A stretch of DNA of 59,553 bases from Pseudomonadota bacterium (GCA_018830135.1 JAHJTB010000410.1:1-59553); one strand, 5' to 3'; positions 25,831-33,358 are shown, counted from the first letter of the stretch. A program made the numbers and translations. Notes: generated by a model not told the origin, from the letters alone.

Positions 25831-27492
25831 ATGGGTAAGCGTATAACGATCGATCCCATTCCCAGGATTGAAGGTCACCTGCGTATCGAAGTCGAAGTCA
25901 CCGGCGGCAAGGTCACCGATGCCTGGAGTTCCGGCATGCTCTTCCGCGGTCTGGAAATAATCCTTCAGGGCCGCGATCCCCGCGACGCGCCGCTGATCAC
26001 CCAGCGGGCCTGCGGCGTCTGCACATACGTCCACATGGCCTCGTCGGTCAAATGCATCGACGACGCGGTCAAGATCAAGATTCCGACCAACGCCCGCATC
26101 ATCCGCAATCTGATGATGGCCGCCCAGCACATCCACGACCATCAGGTTCATTTCTATCATCTGCACGCCCTGGACTGGGTGGACATCGTCAGCGCCGTCA
26201 AGGCCGATCCGAAGAAGACGGCCGATCTGGCCAACGCCCACAGCAACGCCCCGGGCCAGGGCACCAAGGACTTCGCCGCGGTGCGGGACAAGCTGAAAGC
26301 CTTCGTGGACAGCGGCCAGCTCGGCCCCTTCGCCAACGCCTACTGGGGGCATCCCGCCTACAAGCTGCCCCCGGAAGCCAACCTCATGGCCTCCAAGCAC
26401 TACCTGGACGCCTTGAAAAACCAGGTCAAGGCCGCCCAGCTTCATGCCATTTTCGGCGGCAAGAACCCGCACCTCCAGACGGCGGTCCCCGGCGGCGTGA
26501 CCTGCGGCAACTACCTGAACGCCGACCGGATCGCCCAGTTCAAGTACATGCTCCTCGAGCAGATCGATTTCATCAAGAACGTCTACATTCCCGACGTGCT
26601 GGCCGTGGCCCTGTTCTACAAGGACTGGGCCGCCATCGGCGGAACGACCAACTTCCTGGCCTGGGGCGAGTTCCCCGGCGAGGGCGAAGAACCGAAGAAT
26701 CTGTTCCAGCCCCGGGGCTGGATCAAGAACCGGGAACTCAAGCACCGCATGGCCGACCCGGCCAAGGTGACCGAGGAAGTCTCCCGCTCCTGGTATAAGG
26801 ACAGCCAGCCGGTCCACCCCTACAACGGCGTGACCGAGCCCATGGAAAACGCGCCTCTCAAGACCGACGGGCAACTCGACGAAAAGGGCAAGTACACCTG
26901 GCTCAAGGCCCCCCGGTACGAAGGCGTGCCCTGCGAGGTCGGCCCGCTGGCCCGGACCCTGGTCTCCTACACGGCCGGACAGCCCGAAACCAAGAAATAC
27001 GTGGACTACGTGCTCAAGACCCTGGGCGTCGGGCCCGAAGCCCTGTTCTCGACCCTGGGACGGACCGCCGGCCGGGCCATCAACTGCCTGGTCATTGCCG
27101 AGCAGGCCCTGACCTGGGTCGACGATCTGGTGGCCAACCTCAAGAAGGGCGACGCCAAGAGCTACGAAAACTGGGAGTTTCCGGCCGGCGAAGCCCAGGG
27201 CGTCGGGCTGACCGACGTGCCGCGCGGCGCCCTCGGGCACTGGATCAAGATGAAGGACGGCAAAATCAGCAACTACCAGATGGTCGTGCCTTCAACCTGG
27301 AACCTCGGGCCCAGGGACGCCAAGGGACAGAAGGGGCCGGTGGAAGAGTCTCTCATCGGCACGCCCATCGCCGATCCCAAGCAGCCGCTGGAAGTGCTGC
27401 GCACCGTCCATTCCTTCGACCCCTGTATTGCCTGCGCGGTCCATGTCATCGACCCCGAGAGCAACGAGGTCCACAAGGTGCGGGCGGTCTGA
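25831..27492 (+). CDS. NiFe hydrogenase large subunit
   Basis: The 553-residue product carries the catalytic Ni-Fe site. The N-terminal motif RACGVCTYVH puts Cys at 61 and 64, and the C-terminal motif DPCIACAVH has Cys 532 and 535. The 15 residues after His 538 (VIDPESNEVHKVRAV) are the peptide expected to be removed by the maturation protease after metal insertion. DPIPRIEGHLRIEV near the N-terminus is the usual family opening. It has no leader of its own and should be co-exported by the small subunit's Tat signal. GGGAGG precedes the ATG. No Hyp assembly genes are in the window. Confidence 0.97.
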   Translation: MGKRITIDPIPRIEGHLRIEVEVTGGKVTDAWSSGMLFRGLEIILQGRDPRDAPLITQRACGVCTYVHMASSVKCIDDAVKIKIPTNARIIRNLMMAAQHIHDHQVHFYHLHALDWVDIVSAVKADPKKTADLANAHSNAPGQGTKDFAAVRDKLKAFVDSGQLGPFANAYWGHPAYKLPPEANLMASKHYLDALKNQVKAAQLHAIFGGKNPHLQTAVPGGVTCGNYLNADRIAQFKYMLLEQIDFIKNVYIPDVLAVALFYKDWAAIGGTTNFLAWGEFPGEGEEPKNLFQPRGWIKNRELKHRMADPAKVTEEVSRSWYKDSQPVHPYNGVTEPMENAPLKTDGQLDEKGKYTWLKAPRYEGVPCEVGPLARTLVSYTAGQPETKKYVDYVLKTLGVGPEALFSTLGRTAGRAINCLVIAEQALTWVDDLVANLKKGDAKSYENWEFPAGEAQGVGLTDVPRGALGHWIKMKDGKISNYQMVVPSTWNLGPRDAKGQKGPVEESLIGTPIADPKQPLEVLRTVHSFDPCIACAVHVIDPESNEVHKVRAV

Positions 27493-27514
27493 CCCGACAG
27501 ATCAGGAAAGGAAA

Positions 27515-27548
27515 ACGGGAGGGGGCCGCCAGGCCCTCTCCCGTCTTT
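27515..27548 (+). terminator. Terminator-like hairpin between hydrogenase large subunit and protease genes
   Basis: ACGGGAG-GGGGCC and GGCCCT-CTCCCGT form a strong stem around a GCCA loop, followed by CTTTT. It ends only a few nt before the protease ATG. It could attenuate downstream transcription or protect the hynBA-like mRNA 3' end, and it may hide the protease start. Confidence 0.65.
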
Positions 27549-27550
27549 TC

Positions 27551-28090
27551 ATGCATACCGAAAATAAAATACCGATTATCGTCGTCATGGGCGTGGGCAA
27601 CATCCTGCTTAGGGACGAAGGCGCCGGCGTCCGGGTCATTCAGAAGCTGGAGCGGGAATACGAGTTTCCGGATCACGTCGATATCATCGACGGCGGCGTC
27701 CAGGGACTGTCCCTGATGTCGGTCATCGACCGGGCCGACATCCTGATCGTCGTGGACGCCGTCAAACTGGGCGGCCAGCCGGGAGACCTCTTCCGCGTGC
27801 CCTGGGAAGAGATACCTGACCGGACCCGGTACAAGGACAGTCTCCACCAGGTGGACTTCGTGGAAACCATGTCCTTGATGCCCCTGATCGGCCGGGTGCC
27901 GCAAACAGTCATCATCGGCGTCGAACCCGAGGACATCCACTCCTGGAGCCTGGACCTGAGCCCGGCCGTGGCCGCCCGGATTCCGGACCTGTGCCGCATG
28001 GTCCTCGACGAACTCAAGACCCTGGGCGTGTCACCGGGCCCCAAAGAATCCGAACCGCAAACCGCCGTCTGGCATCGCCCCCCGCCTTGA
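27551..28090 (+). CDS. Hydrogenase maturation protease
   Basis: The 179-residue product matches the HyaD/HynC endopeptidase family that trims the C-terminal tail of the large subunit. The opening VMGVGNILLRDEGAGVRVI holds the first metal-ligand glutamate, IVVDAVKLGG the aspartate, and DSLHQVDFVE the histidine; IIGVEPEDIHSWSLDLSP is also typical. The ATG has no visible Shine-Dalgarno sequence because the preceding hairpin ends a few nt before it. Translation may depend on the hairpin being opened or on coupling, which is inference. The last 20 or so residues (GPKESEPQTAVWHRPPP) look like a nonconserved tail. Confidence 0.93.
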   Translation: MHTENKIPIIVVMGVGNILLRDEGAGVRVIQKLEREYEFPDHVDIIDGGVQGLSLMSVIDRADILIVVDAVKLGGQPGDLFRVPWEEIPDRTRYKDSLHQVDFVETMSLMPLIGRVPQTVIIGVEPEDIHSWSLDLSPAVAARIPDLCRMVLDELKTLGVSPGPKESEPQTAVWHRPPP

Positions 28091-28112
28091 CGACCGGACA
28101 GGGGGCGGGGGG
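28077..28112. terminator. GC-rich inverted repeat between hydrogenase protease and dmeF
   Basis: CCCCCCGCC and GGCGGGGGG form a 9-bp stem around a loop of about 17 nt at the convergent ends of the two genes. There is no T run, so termination is a guess. Confidence 0.35.
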
Positions 28113-29060
28113 TCAGGACCGGGGCGCTCCTTTCGGATTGACCTCCACGGTCACGTGGGACAGTTCGTCGAGACCATCGAGACGGGATTTGTACCAGGAC
28201 GGCGGTCGGGGCTCAGGAACCGCCAGGGAGATGATGGCCGCGAAATGGCCCGGTCCCAACCGCCAGACGTGCAGGTCGTCGATCCGCCCTTCAGAGTCGT
28301 CTTCCAACCGTTCCCGAATACGGTCGTCCAGACCGGCGTGAACGTTCATGTCCAGCAGAATGCTGCCCGTATCCACCAGCAGGTTGTAGGACCAGCGGGC
28401 GATGACCACGGCGCCGACAATGCCCATGGCCGGGTCCATCCAAGCCCAGCCCTGGAACCGGCCGGCCATCAGAGCGGCAATGGCCAGGATGGAGGTCAGG
28501 GCGTCGGCCAGAACGTGGACATAGGCGGCTCGGATGTTGTGGTCCGCCTGGCCCCGCCGGTCATCGTCGTGTTCGTGCGGGCGCCCTTCCCCCAGCATCC
28601 AGGCGCTGACCAGATTGACCGTCAGGCCGATCACGGCCACGGCAATGGCTTCGTCAAAGGAAATGGAGACCGGCGCCAGAAACCGCCGGAATGATTCATA
28701 GGCCATGATGAGCGCAATACCGGCCAGCAGGAGGGCGCTGCTGAACCCGGCCAGTTCGCCCACTTTGCCTGTTCCAAAGCAGAATCGCGGGTTCCGCGCG
28801 TGGCGTCTGGCGAAAAAATAGGCCGCCACGGTGATGCTCAGGGCCGCGGCATGGCTGGCCATGTGCCAGCCGTCCGCCAGCAGGGCCATGGACCCGAAGA
28901 TCAGGCCGGAGATGATCTCGATGACCATCATCGACGCGGTCAGCATGATGACCATCCAGGTCCGGCGCTCGTGATGGTCCTGCCCCCGGCCCGGAAAGAC
29001 GTGGTCGTGCATTGGGCGGAGGGATGATTCGTCGTAGTATGGGTCCACGACTATCGGCAT
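28113..29060 (-). CDS. dmeF: CDF-family Co(II)/Ni(II) efflux transporter, DmeF-like
   Basis: The 315-residue product has six membrane helices and the DmeF pattern: HDHVFPGRGQDHHERRTW before helix 1, MALLADGWHMASHAAALS with the helix-2 metal site, FCFGTGKVGELAGF, FDEAIAVAVIGLTVNLVSAW, and a His/Asp-rich cytoplasmic loop (GRPHEHDDD) before helix 5 with AYVHVLADALTSILAI. CDF proteins export divalent metals in exchange for protons; DmeF types handle cobalt and nickel. The start used is the ATG at 29060, but its GGAG is only 1-2 nt away, so nearby starts (29108, or the later ATG before HDHVF) are possible. It converges on the NiFe hydrogenase operon, which suggests a link to nickel handling. Confidence 0.87.
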   Translation of the reverse strand: MPIVVDPYYDESSLRPMHDHVFPGRGQDHHERRTWMVIMLTASMMVIEIISGLIFGSMALLADGWHMASHAAALSITVAAYFFARRHARNPRFCFGTGKVGELAGFSSALLLAGIALIMAYESFRRFLAPVSISFDEAIAVAVIGLTVNLVSAWMLGEGRPHEHDDDRRGQADHNIRAAYVHVLADALTSILAIAALMAGRFQGWAWMDPAMGIVGAVVIARWSYNLLVDTGSILLDMNVHAGLDDRIRERLEDDSEGRIDDLHVWRLGPGHFAAIISLAVPEPRPPSWYKSRLDGLDELSHVTVEVNPKGAPRS

Positions 29061-29191
29061 GCTCCTTTTCTCGGCCCGGCCGGGTGGCCCGGCCGTGTTT
29101 TCACCCAAACTACTCCCAACCCGCGCCGAGCGTCAAGCATCCATCACCCCGGCTTCCCAGACCCAAACGTATTGCGTTCACGGTCCCTTTC

Positions 29192-29372
29192 CCAGGCGAC
29201 CGGCCGCCTTGGAGCCACCGGCTCCGGATACCGATCCAGGTAGCCGCCCCGGAGGATAAACCGGGGGATCATTCCCGGACCATAATCCTGAGCGATCCGT
29301 CGGCGCCAGTTCCTCCTGGGGCTCATCCCGCCTCGCCTGGGTTCGAAAGGCCTCGGCCGCGGCTGCCCGCAT
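29192..29372 (-). pseudogene. Remnant of an Acg/nitroreductase-like gene (second, decayed copy)
   Basis: Read on the minus strand, 29372 downward gives MRAAAAEAFRTQARRDEP then EELA. After a frame change at AACTGGCG it gives NWRRRIAQDYGPGMIPRF then ILRGGYLDRYPEPVAPRRPVAW. The intact gene at 31350-32471 has matching IRDAAVEAFRAQSRRDEAQ and DWRRRIARDHGPGMIPQF segments, about 330 nt apart. The remnant has therefore lost its start, its end and an internal block. The join falls on a short ACTGGC/CTGGCG sequence that occurs at both ends of the deleted block in the intact gene. Same strand as the intact copy. Confidence 0.7.
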
Positions 29373-29413
29373 TCATCGGGTAATCCTCCAATTTGCCCAC
29401 CGACAGATTCTTT

Positions 29414-29423
29414 GGGGGGGGGG
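29414..29423. repeat. Run of ten G residues
   Basis: A 10-nt poly-G tract lies 13 nt upstream of the -35 hexamer of the TetR gene promoter. Tracts this long can change length by slippage. Confidence 0.6.
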
Positions 29424-29436
29424 CGCGGATTTTTCC

Positions 29437-29478
29437 TTGACAGAACATTCATTCTAGGTACAATACTGACATGTCAGT
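29437..29478 (+). promoter_or_regulatory. Promoter and TetR operator for the DUF4405 cassette regulator
   Basis: TTGACA at 29437 and TACAAT at 29459 are 16 nt apart, a near-consensus promoter. The perfect palindrome ACTGACATGTCAGT (29465-29478) begins immediately after the -10, where a bound dimer would block initiation. The same palindrome recurs downstream of the regulator gene, so this is very likely its own operator. Confidence 0.8.
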
Positions 29479-29493
29479 TTAGTTTGGAAAATC

Positions 29494-30087
29494 ATGAAAG
29501 CCGAAGCACGAAAAAAGCAGATCCTTGACGCAGCGCTTAAGGCGTTTGCACAGCACGGTTATGAGCGGACGAGTATTGCTGTTATCTGCGAGAAGGCGGG
29601 TATTGCCCGCCCTACCCTTTATCAGTATTTCAACGACAAACGGTCCGTGTTTCGGGAACTTCTGGAAAACTATCTTCTTGGCATCCATGAGAAAATTCAC
29701 GAACGGAAACAAGCGGCCAACGACAAGGAATCGCTTTCGAAGCGGGAAACCATGCAATCCGCTCATAAAAATCTGGTAGAGGAGATCTCCCATAACCGCG
29801 ATTTCTATAGGATTCTGTTCAAGGAAGCCAAGGCCAAAAACACGGAAACGGAAGACATAGTCAAGGGAATGATGCATATGATAAGGCGCGAATTGGTGGG
29901 CGAGATGAGGGCGGAACGTGTCCTGGAAGGAATGAGCGAGCAAGACCTGGAATTTGCCGTGGTGTATATGATGGGCGGTCTGATGCAGACGGTTGAATAC
30001 TATCTATTGGACAGGGAGCATCCGTTATCCTCCGAAGAAATTGCTGATAAGATTACGTTTATCGAGTCAAGGATCAAAGGGGTCTAA
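29494..30087 (+). CDS. TetR/AcrR-family transcriptional regulator
   Basis: In the 197-residue product, residues about 5-50 are the TetR helix-turn-helix domain (KKQILDAALKAFAQHGYERT, then IAVICEKAGIARPTLYQYF and NDKRSVF). The remaining helical part is a ligand-binding and dimer domain without recognisable specificity. It is probably a repressor of its own gene and of the membrane protein/ferredoxin genes downstream, because the same 14-bp palindrome lies before both. Base composition is AT-richer than the rest of the window (many AAA and AAT codons), which suggests recent acquisition. Confidence 0.93.
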   Translation: MKAEARKKQILDAALKAFAQHGYERTSIAVICEKAGIARPTLYQYFNDKRSVFRELLENYLLGIHEKIHERKQAANDKESLSKRETMQSAHKNLVEEISHNRDFYRILFKEAKAKNTETEDIVKGMMHMIRRELVGEMRAERVLEGMSEQDLEFAVVYMMGGLMQTVEYYLLDREHPLSSEEIADKITFIESRIKGV

Positions 30088-30107
30088 TTTTTTTTGACCC
30101 TTGATAG

Positions 30108-30123
30108 AACTGACATGTCAGTT
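30108..30123 (+). promoter_or_regulatory. Second TetR operator, upstream of the DUF4405-ferredoxin genes
   Basis: AACTGACATGTCAGTT is a perfect 16-bp palindrome with the same core as the operator at 29465-29478. TTGACC (30094) and TTGATA (30101) lie just upstream as possible -35 elements; no clear -10 was found. Confidence 0.75.
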
Positions 30124-30212
30124 CAGTCTAGAAACCGGGTATCGCCTGGGAAACCGGACGCTGCGTCAGCAGCCGCACGGGCCGGATTAAAATCGAATAA
30201 GAGGTGAAACGA

Positions 30213-30695
30213 ATGGGAACAAAGGTACGTATCAATGGCACGATTAATATAATAAATCTTCTCATTTCAATTGTCGTGTTCGGCACCGGTCTTATTCTTT
30301 TTATTCAATTTCATATTGGGGATGGAGCGGAGAGGGAAGCGTGGCTCGGACTCGGGAAATCGTTCTGGCTGCTCAATCATCAGATATTTGCCATTGGGTT
30401 TCTCATCGGATTCGCGGCCCACATTCAGACACATTGGAAATATATCAAGATACTGGCAAAAAAATGGCGGATGAATCTGCCCCCGCAATTGAAATCAACC
30501 ACGCGCAATCAACTTCTGTTGCTCTTCCTGGCCCTGGTTGTCATTTATGCCGGGTTTTATCCCTGGATTACAATGCCTGGAGCAACATTGAAGGTTCACA
30601 CCTTTCATAGCTGGATCGATGTACATACACGAGCCGGGCTCTTTTTCCTTCTTGGGATGGCTGTGCACATTACCAGGCGATGGCGACGTTTCTAG
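30213..30695 (+). CDS. DUF4405-like membrane protein with four helices
   Basis: The 160-residue product has four hydrophobic segments: near 10-33 (INIINLLISIVVFGTGLILF), 50-70 (LLNHQIFAIGFLIGFAAHIQ), 93-112 (LLLLFLALVVIYAGFYP) and 132-152 (HTRAGLFFLLGMAVHITRRW). Conserved-looking histidines sit within or next to helices 2, 3 and 4 (LNHQ, AHIQTHW, KVHTFHSWIDVHT, AVHITRRW), as in cytochrome b561-type haem proteins and DUF4405. A role as membrane haem or quinone electron carrier is inferred. GAGGTG lies 6 nt upstream of the ATG. The ferredoxin gene follows 89 nt later. It should be controlled by the TetR operator just upstream. Confidence 0.8.
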   Translation: MGTKVRINGTINIINLLISIVVFGTGLILFIQFHIGDGAEREAWLGLGKSFWLLNHQIFAIGFLIGFAAHIQTHWKYIKILAKKWRMNLPPQLKSTTRNQLLLLFLALVVIYAGFYPWITMPGATLKVHTFHSWIDVHTRAGLFFLLGMAVHITRRWRRF

Positions 30696-30784
30696 CCCTC
30701 GTTGCGATGTAAAAACATATCGGAATGCTTTGGCCGGATAGATTCCAATGATTGAAAACATAAATGCATAATGGATGAAATAAA

Positions 30785-31024
30785 ATGAAATCGAATAAAA
30801 ATAGTACAAAATATATCTATGCTGACACACGTAAATGCAAGGCCTGCTGGGCATGCATCGACGAATGCCAATACGACGTACTGGGAAAGATCAATCTGTG
30901 GTTTCATAAACATGTGGTCATTAAACACCCGGAGAATTGTCGAGGATGCAAAAGCTGTATTGCCGTTTGTCCGAACGGAGTATTCGAGTCTATGATGAAA
31001 GAACGCGCCAGCGTGCACCATTAA
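30785..31024 (+). CDS. Ferredoxin with two [4Fe-4S] motifs
   Basis: The 79-residue product has two motifs, CKACWACIDEC and CRGCKSCIAVCPNG, each binding a [4Fe-4S] cluster. The middle (GKINLWFHKHVVIKHPENC) is longer than in clostridial ferredoxins. There is no signal peptide, so it is probably cytoplasmic or bound to the membrane protein encoded upstream. Codon use is AT-rich like the two preceding genes, so the three form one acquired cassette. No strong ribosome-binding site is visible; the sequence before the ATG is AT-rich. Likely function is electron transfer with the DUF4405-like protein, which is inference. Confidence 0.88.
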   Translation: MKSNKNSTKYIYADTRKCKACWACIDECQYDVLGKINLWFHKHVVIKHPENCRGCKSCIAVCPNGVFESMMKERASVHH

Positions 31025-31078
31025 GCCCAGATATTGCACCGTCCTCCCCTCGGTGTCCGGCTCCATCACCACGTGGCT

Positions 31079-31321
31079 TCAGGACTCTTTTCCCAGGTGC
31101 CGGGTCCGGTAGGCCTCGGGCCGCTCCATGATCTTCAGGGCCAGCCGCTCGACAAAATGATGCCCCCAGCTTCCGTATTCCTCGATCTCCTCCCCGGTCA
31201 AGGCGATTCGGATTTCATACATGGCGATGGTCCCGACCAGGACGGCCAGAACATGGCGGCCCTGCTCGTCCAGGATCAGGTCCACCCCGTATTTGCTGTA
31301 CAACACACTCTGTTCGGTCAT
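31079..31321 (-). CDS. Small protein of unknown function in the nitroreductase-like operon
   Basis: The 80-residue product was not recognised. It is a mixed alpha/beta-looking polypeptide (VDLILDEQGRHVLAVLVGTI, then YEIRIALTGEEIEEYGSWGH) without membrane helix, signal peptide or cysteines. AAGGAGG lies 6 nt upstream of the ATG, and its start is 28 nt past the upstream oxidoreductase stop on the same strand. The good ribosome-binding site and spacing support a real third gene of the TetR-oxidoreductase operon. Confidence 0.75.
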   Translation of the reverse strand: MTEQSVLYSKYGVDLILDEQGRHVLAVLVGTIAMYEIRIALTGEEIEEYGSWGHHFVERLALKIMERPEAYRTRHLGKES

Positions 31322-31349
31322 ACGTCCTCCTTACTATCGTTCCCCCGGA

Positions 31350-32471
31350 TCAGCCCATAAGGAACCAGGCGACCGGTCGCCTGAGGGACACCGGCGGCGG
31401 GTAACGGTCCAGGTATCCGACCCGGAGAATGAACTGCGGAATCATGCCCGGACCGTGGTCCCGGGCGATCCGGCGCCGCCAGTCCTCCTCCTCCAATACC
31501 TGGGTCATGGGATGGAGGGCCAGGCCTCTTTCTCGGGCCAGAAGGGCCACGCGCTCGAAACGACGGCCTGTCTCGATCAGGTCGGCCGTGGCGGTGCCCG
31601 GGCTGGTCACCACCAGCCACCCCGCGCCCTGGCCCGCAATTTCGGCCGTCATATCGACACCCTGCTTTCGAAACGTCTCCCCGGTCACATCTTCCGGCTC
31701 CATAAAATGTCTGACGTACCAGCCGGCCAGACCGTAGATTTCCATGCCCTCGGGGGTCAGGCCGTCCCGATGCCGACGGACAGCCTCGTCGCTGAATCGA
31801 ACCCATCGGGCCAGTTCCCGCTGGGCCTCATCTCGCCGGCTTTGCGCCCGAAAGGCCTCGACCGCAGCATCCCGAATGCAGCCGCCGTGACGGGACGTGC
31901 GGGGGAAATAATGCAGGTGGCCGGACAGCGGAGCCGAAAGGGCCCGTACGTCTTCCGCGGTCAATTCCCGGGGGTGAAACCCCTTCTTGACCGTCCGTCG
32001 CTGGGTCAGGCGCCGCAACGGATACCCCGTCGGACGGCTCCGGCTCAGACGAACCCGGACCCGGTCCGTCCCCGGTCCGGACTCTTCGACCGGCTCTGTT
32101 TCCGCTTCAAATCCCAGGGCCCCGGCCGCGAGCACCAGATTTTCCACAAAGGCGCCGATCGAGAGCGTCAGTTCCCGGTCCTCGGGGTCCACCGCCGGCA
32201 GGCGCCGAACCGGGTCCAGACCGATGGTCCAGCTCCAGGGGCCGTCCAACCTGACCGTCCAGGGCTGGCAGTTGTGACCGCTGGGCGCCAGCGAAGCGTA
32301 GCGCAATATGGTTGCCCCTTCCGCCTCCAGGCCCGACCCGAGGCCGCTTCCCTCATCAGAATCGTTCAGGTCCGTTCTTTTCACGCCGGCGCAGGCCGTT
32401 AACAGCCCGGCCGGAATAGAGGCAGCCGTCCCGGCGGCCAGAATCGATTTAATAAAACACCGTCTATTCAT
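31350..32471 (-). CDS. Acg/nitroreductase-family FMN oxidoreductase with export signal
   Basis: The 373-residue product starts with a Tat-like or lipoprotein leader: MNRRCFIKSILAAGTAASIP then LLTACAG, where the LTAC is a plausible lipobox with Cys near residue 27. The rest resembles the Acg branch of nitroreductases, with LRYASLAPSGHNCQPWTVRL near 55, PLRRLTQRRTVKKGF and ETGRRFERVALLARERGLALH. These are expected to bind FMN and reduce an unknown acceptor. The start is placed at 32471 because GGGAGGG precedes it and the leader begins there; it overlaps the TetR gene's end by 8 nt. A decayed second copy lies 2 kb away at 29192-29372. Confidence 0.82.
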   Translation of the reverse strand: MNRRCFIKSILAAGTAASIPAGLLTACAGVKRTDLNDSDEGSGLGSGLEAEGATILRYASLAPSGHNCQPWTVRLDGPWSWTIGLDPVRRLPAVDPEDRELTLSIGAFVENLVLAAGALGFEAETEPVEESGPGTDRVRVRLSRSRPTGYPLRRLTQRRTVKKGFHPRELTAEDVRALSAPLSGHLHYFPRTSRHGGCIRDAAVEAFRAQSRRDEAQRELARWVRFSDEAVRRHRDGLTPEGMEIYGLAGWYVRHFMEPEDVTGETFRKQGVDMTAEIAGQGAGWLVVTSPGTATADLIETGRRFERVALLARERGLALHPMTQVLEEEDWRRRIARDHGPGMIPQFILRVGYLDRYPPPVSLRRPVAWFLMG

Positions 32472-33102
32472 TTTTCCCCCTCCCGACCAATCCGTAATGG
32501 TCGAAACAGGCCCGGACCAACACATCCACAGCCCCCTCGATCCGGGACCAGCCCGATTCGGTACGCAGGTCCACTCCCTGGTACACGTCCGCCGTCTTGG
32601 CCCGCAAAACCAGGTAGACCAGCCCGGCGTGCAGCAAGGCGGCCACGGCGGCCAGGTCCAGGCCCGACCTGGCCCCGAGGTCGGCCGGCAGGTCATCGAG
32701 CCAGCTCAGTCCCTGGGCCTCCCGGACCCGGGCCAGTTCATCGGTCAACTCGTTGCGCCGGATCAGCTCCCACCTCAGAATCTCCTGGGAATCCGGCCGG
32801 ACCCGCAACTCGCGCAGGTAGCCATGCAAAATCCGGACGCTCAAAGCCGCCGGGTCCTCGCGGCCAGAATCATCCAAGGCCCCGCCCAGAATCTCCTCCC
32901 GGGTCGGCCAAAAACGGCTGGAACCGGCAAAGGCCCGCAACAGCTCGTCCAGCCCGCCGAAATACCGGTAGATCAAAACCTTGTCCACCCCCGCCTCCCG
33001 GGCCACCGCGTTGACCCCCAGGCCTTCGAAACCCTGCCCGGCCAGGAGCCGGCCCACAGCCTCCAGAATTTTGGCTTCGGTCATTTTTCGGTTTCGCTTC
33101 AT
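32464..33102 (-). CDS. TetR-family transcriptional regulator
   Basis: In the 212-residue product, residues about 5-50 form the TetR DNA-binding domain (MTEAKILEAVGRLLAGQGFE, then VNAVAREAGVDKVLIYRYFG). The C-terminal helical domain has no known ligand signature. GGAGG lies 6 nt upstream of the ATG at 33102; a TTG one codon earlier is less likely. The promoter at 33131-33160 is interleaved with two inverted 16-bp sites, which are its probable operators, so it should repress itself together with the overlapping oxidoreductase gene. GC-rich codon use matches the window, unlike the other TetR gene. Confidence 0.92.
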   Translation of the reverse strand: MKRNRKMTEAKILEAVGRLLAGQGFEGLGVNAVAREAGVDKVLIYRYFGGLDELLRAFAGSSRFWPTREEILGGALDDSGREDPAALSVRILHGYLRELRVRPDSQEILRWELIRRNELTDELARVREAQGLSWLDDLPADLGARSGLDLAAVAALLHAGLVYLVLRAKTADVYQGVDLRTESGWSRIEGAVDVLVRACFDHYGLVGRGKNE

Positions 33103-33114
33103 CAAATCCTCCAG

Positions 33115-33160
33115 TCACCTTCTGGTGACATATATAGTCACCAGAAGGTGACTTGTCAAG
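33115..33160 (-). promoter_or_regulatory. Promoter with paired TetR operators for the oxidoreductase operon
   Basis: On the minus strand, TTGACA (33160-33155), a 17-nt spacer and TATATA (33137 downward) form a consensus promoter. The spacer holds GTCACCTTCTGGTGAC (33153-33138), and the reverse complement of the same 16-mer, GTCACCAGAAGGTGAC, follows the -10 at 33130-33115. Each 16-mer is also nearly palindromic. Two repressor dimers could bind here. Confidence 0.85.
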
Positions 33161-33358
33161 GACTATTTCGCCTCCCCCTCCCCGTACCGCCTTCCGCCGA
33201 CTAGGTCCGATCTCCACATCCGGCGGCCCCCGTCCGAGCCGGACCGGGTCCGGTCAAGGGCCTCAATTTGGTTGACAAACAGGTGAATGAAGAATATGTA
33301 CATGGGTTTAACTGTCGGCAGCGGCCGGGTTCGCCGGCCATGGGAGTTGCGAGTTGAA

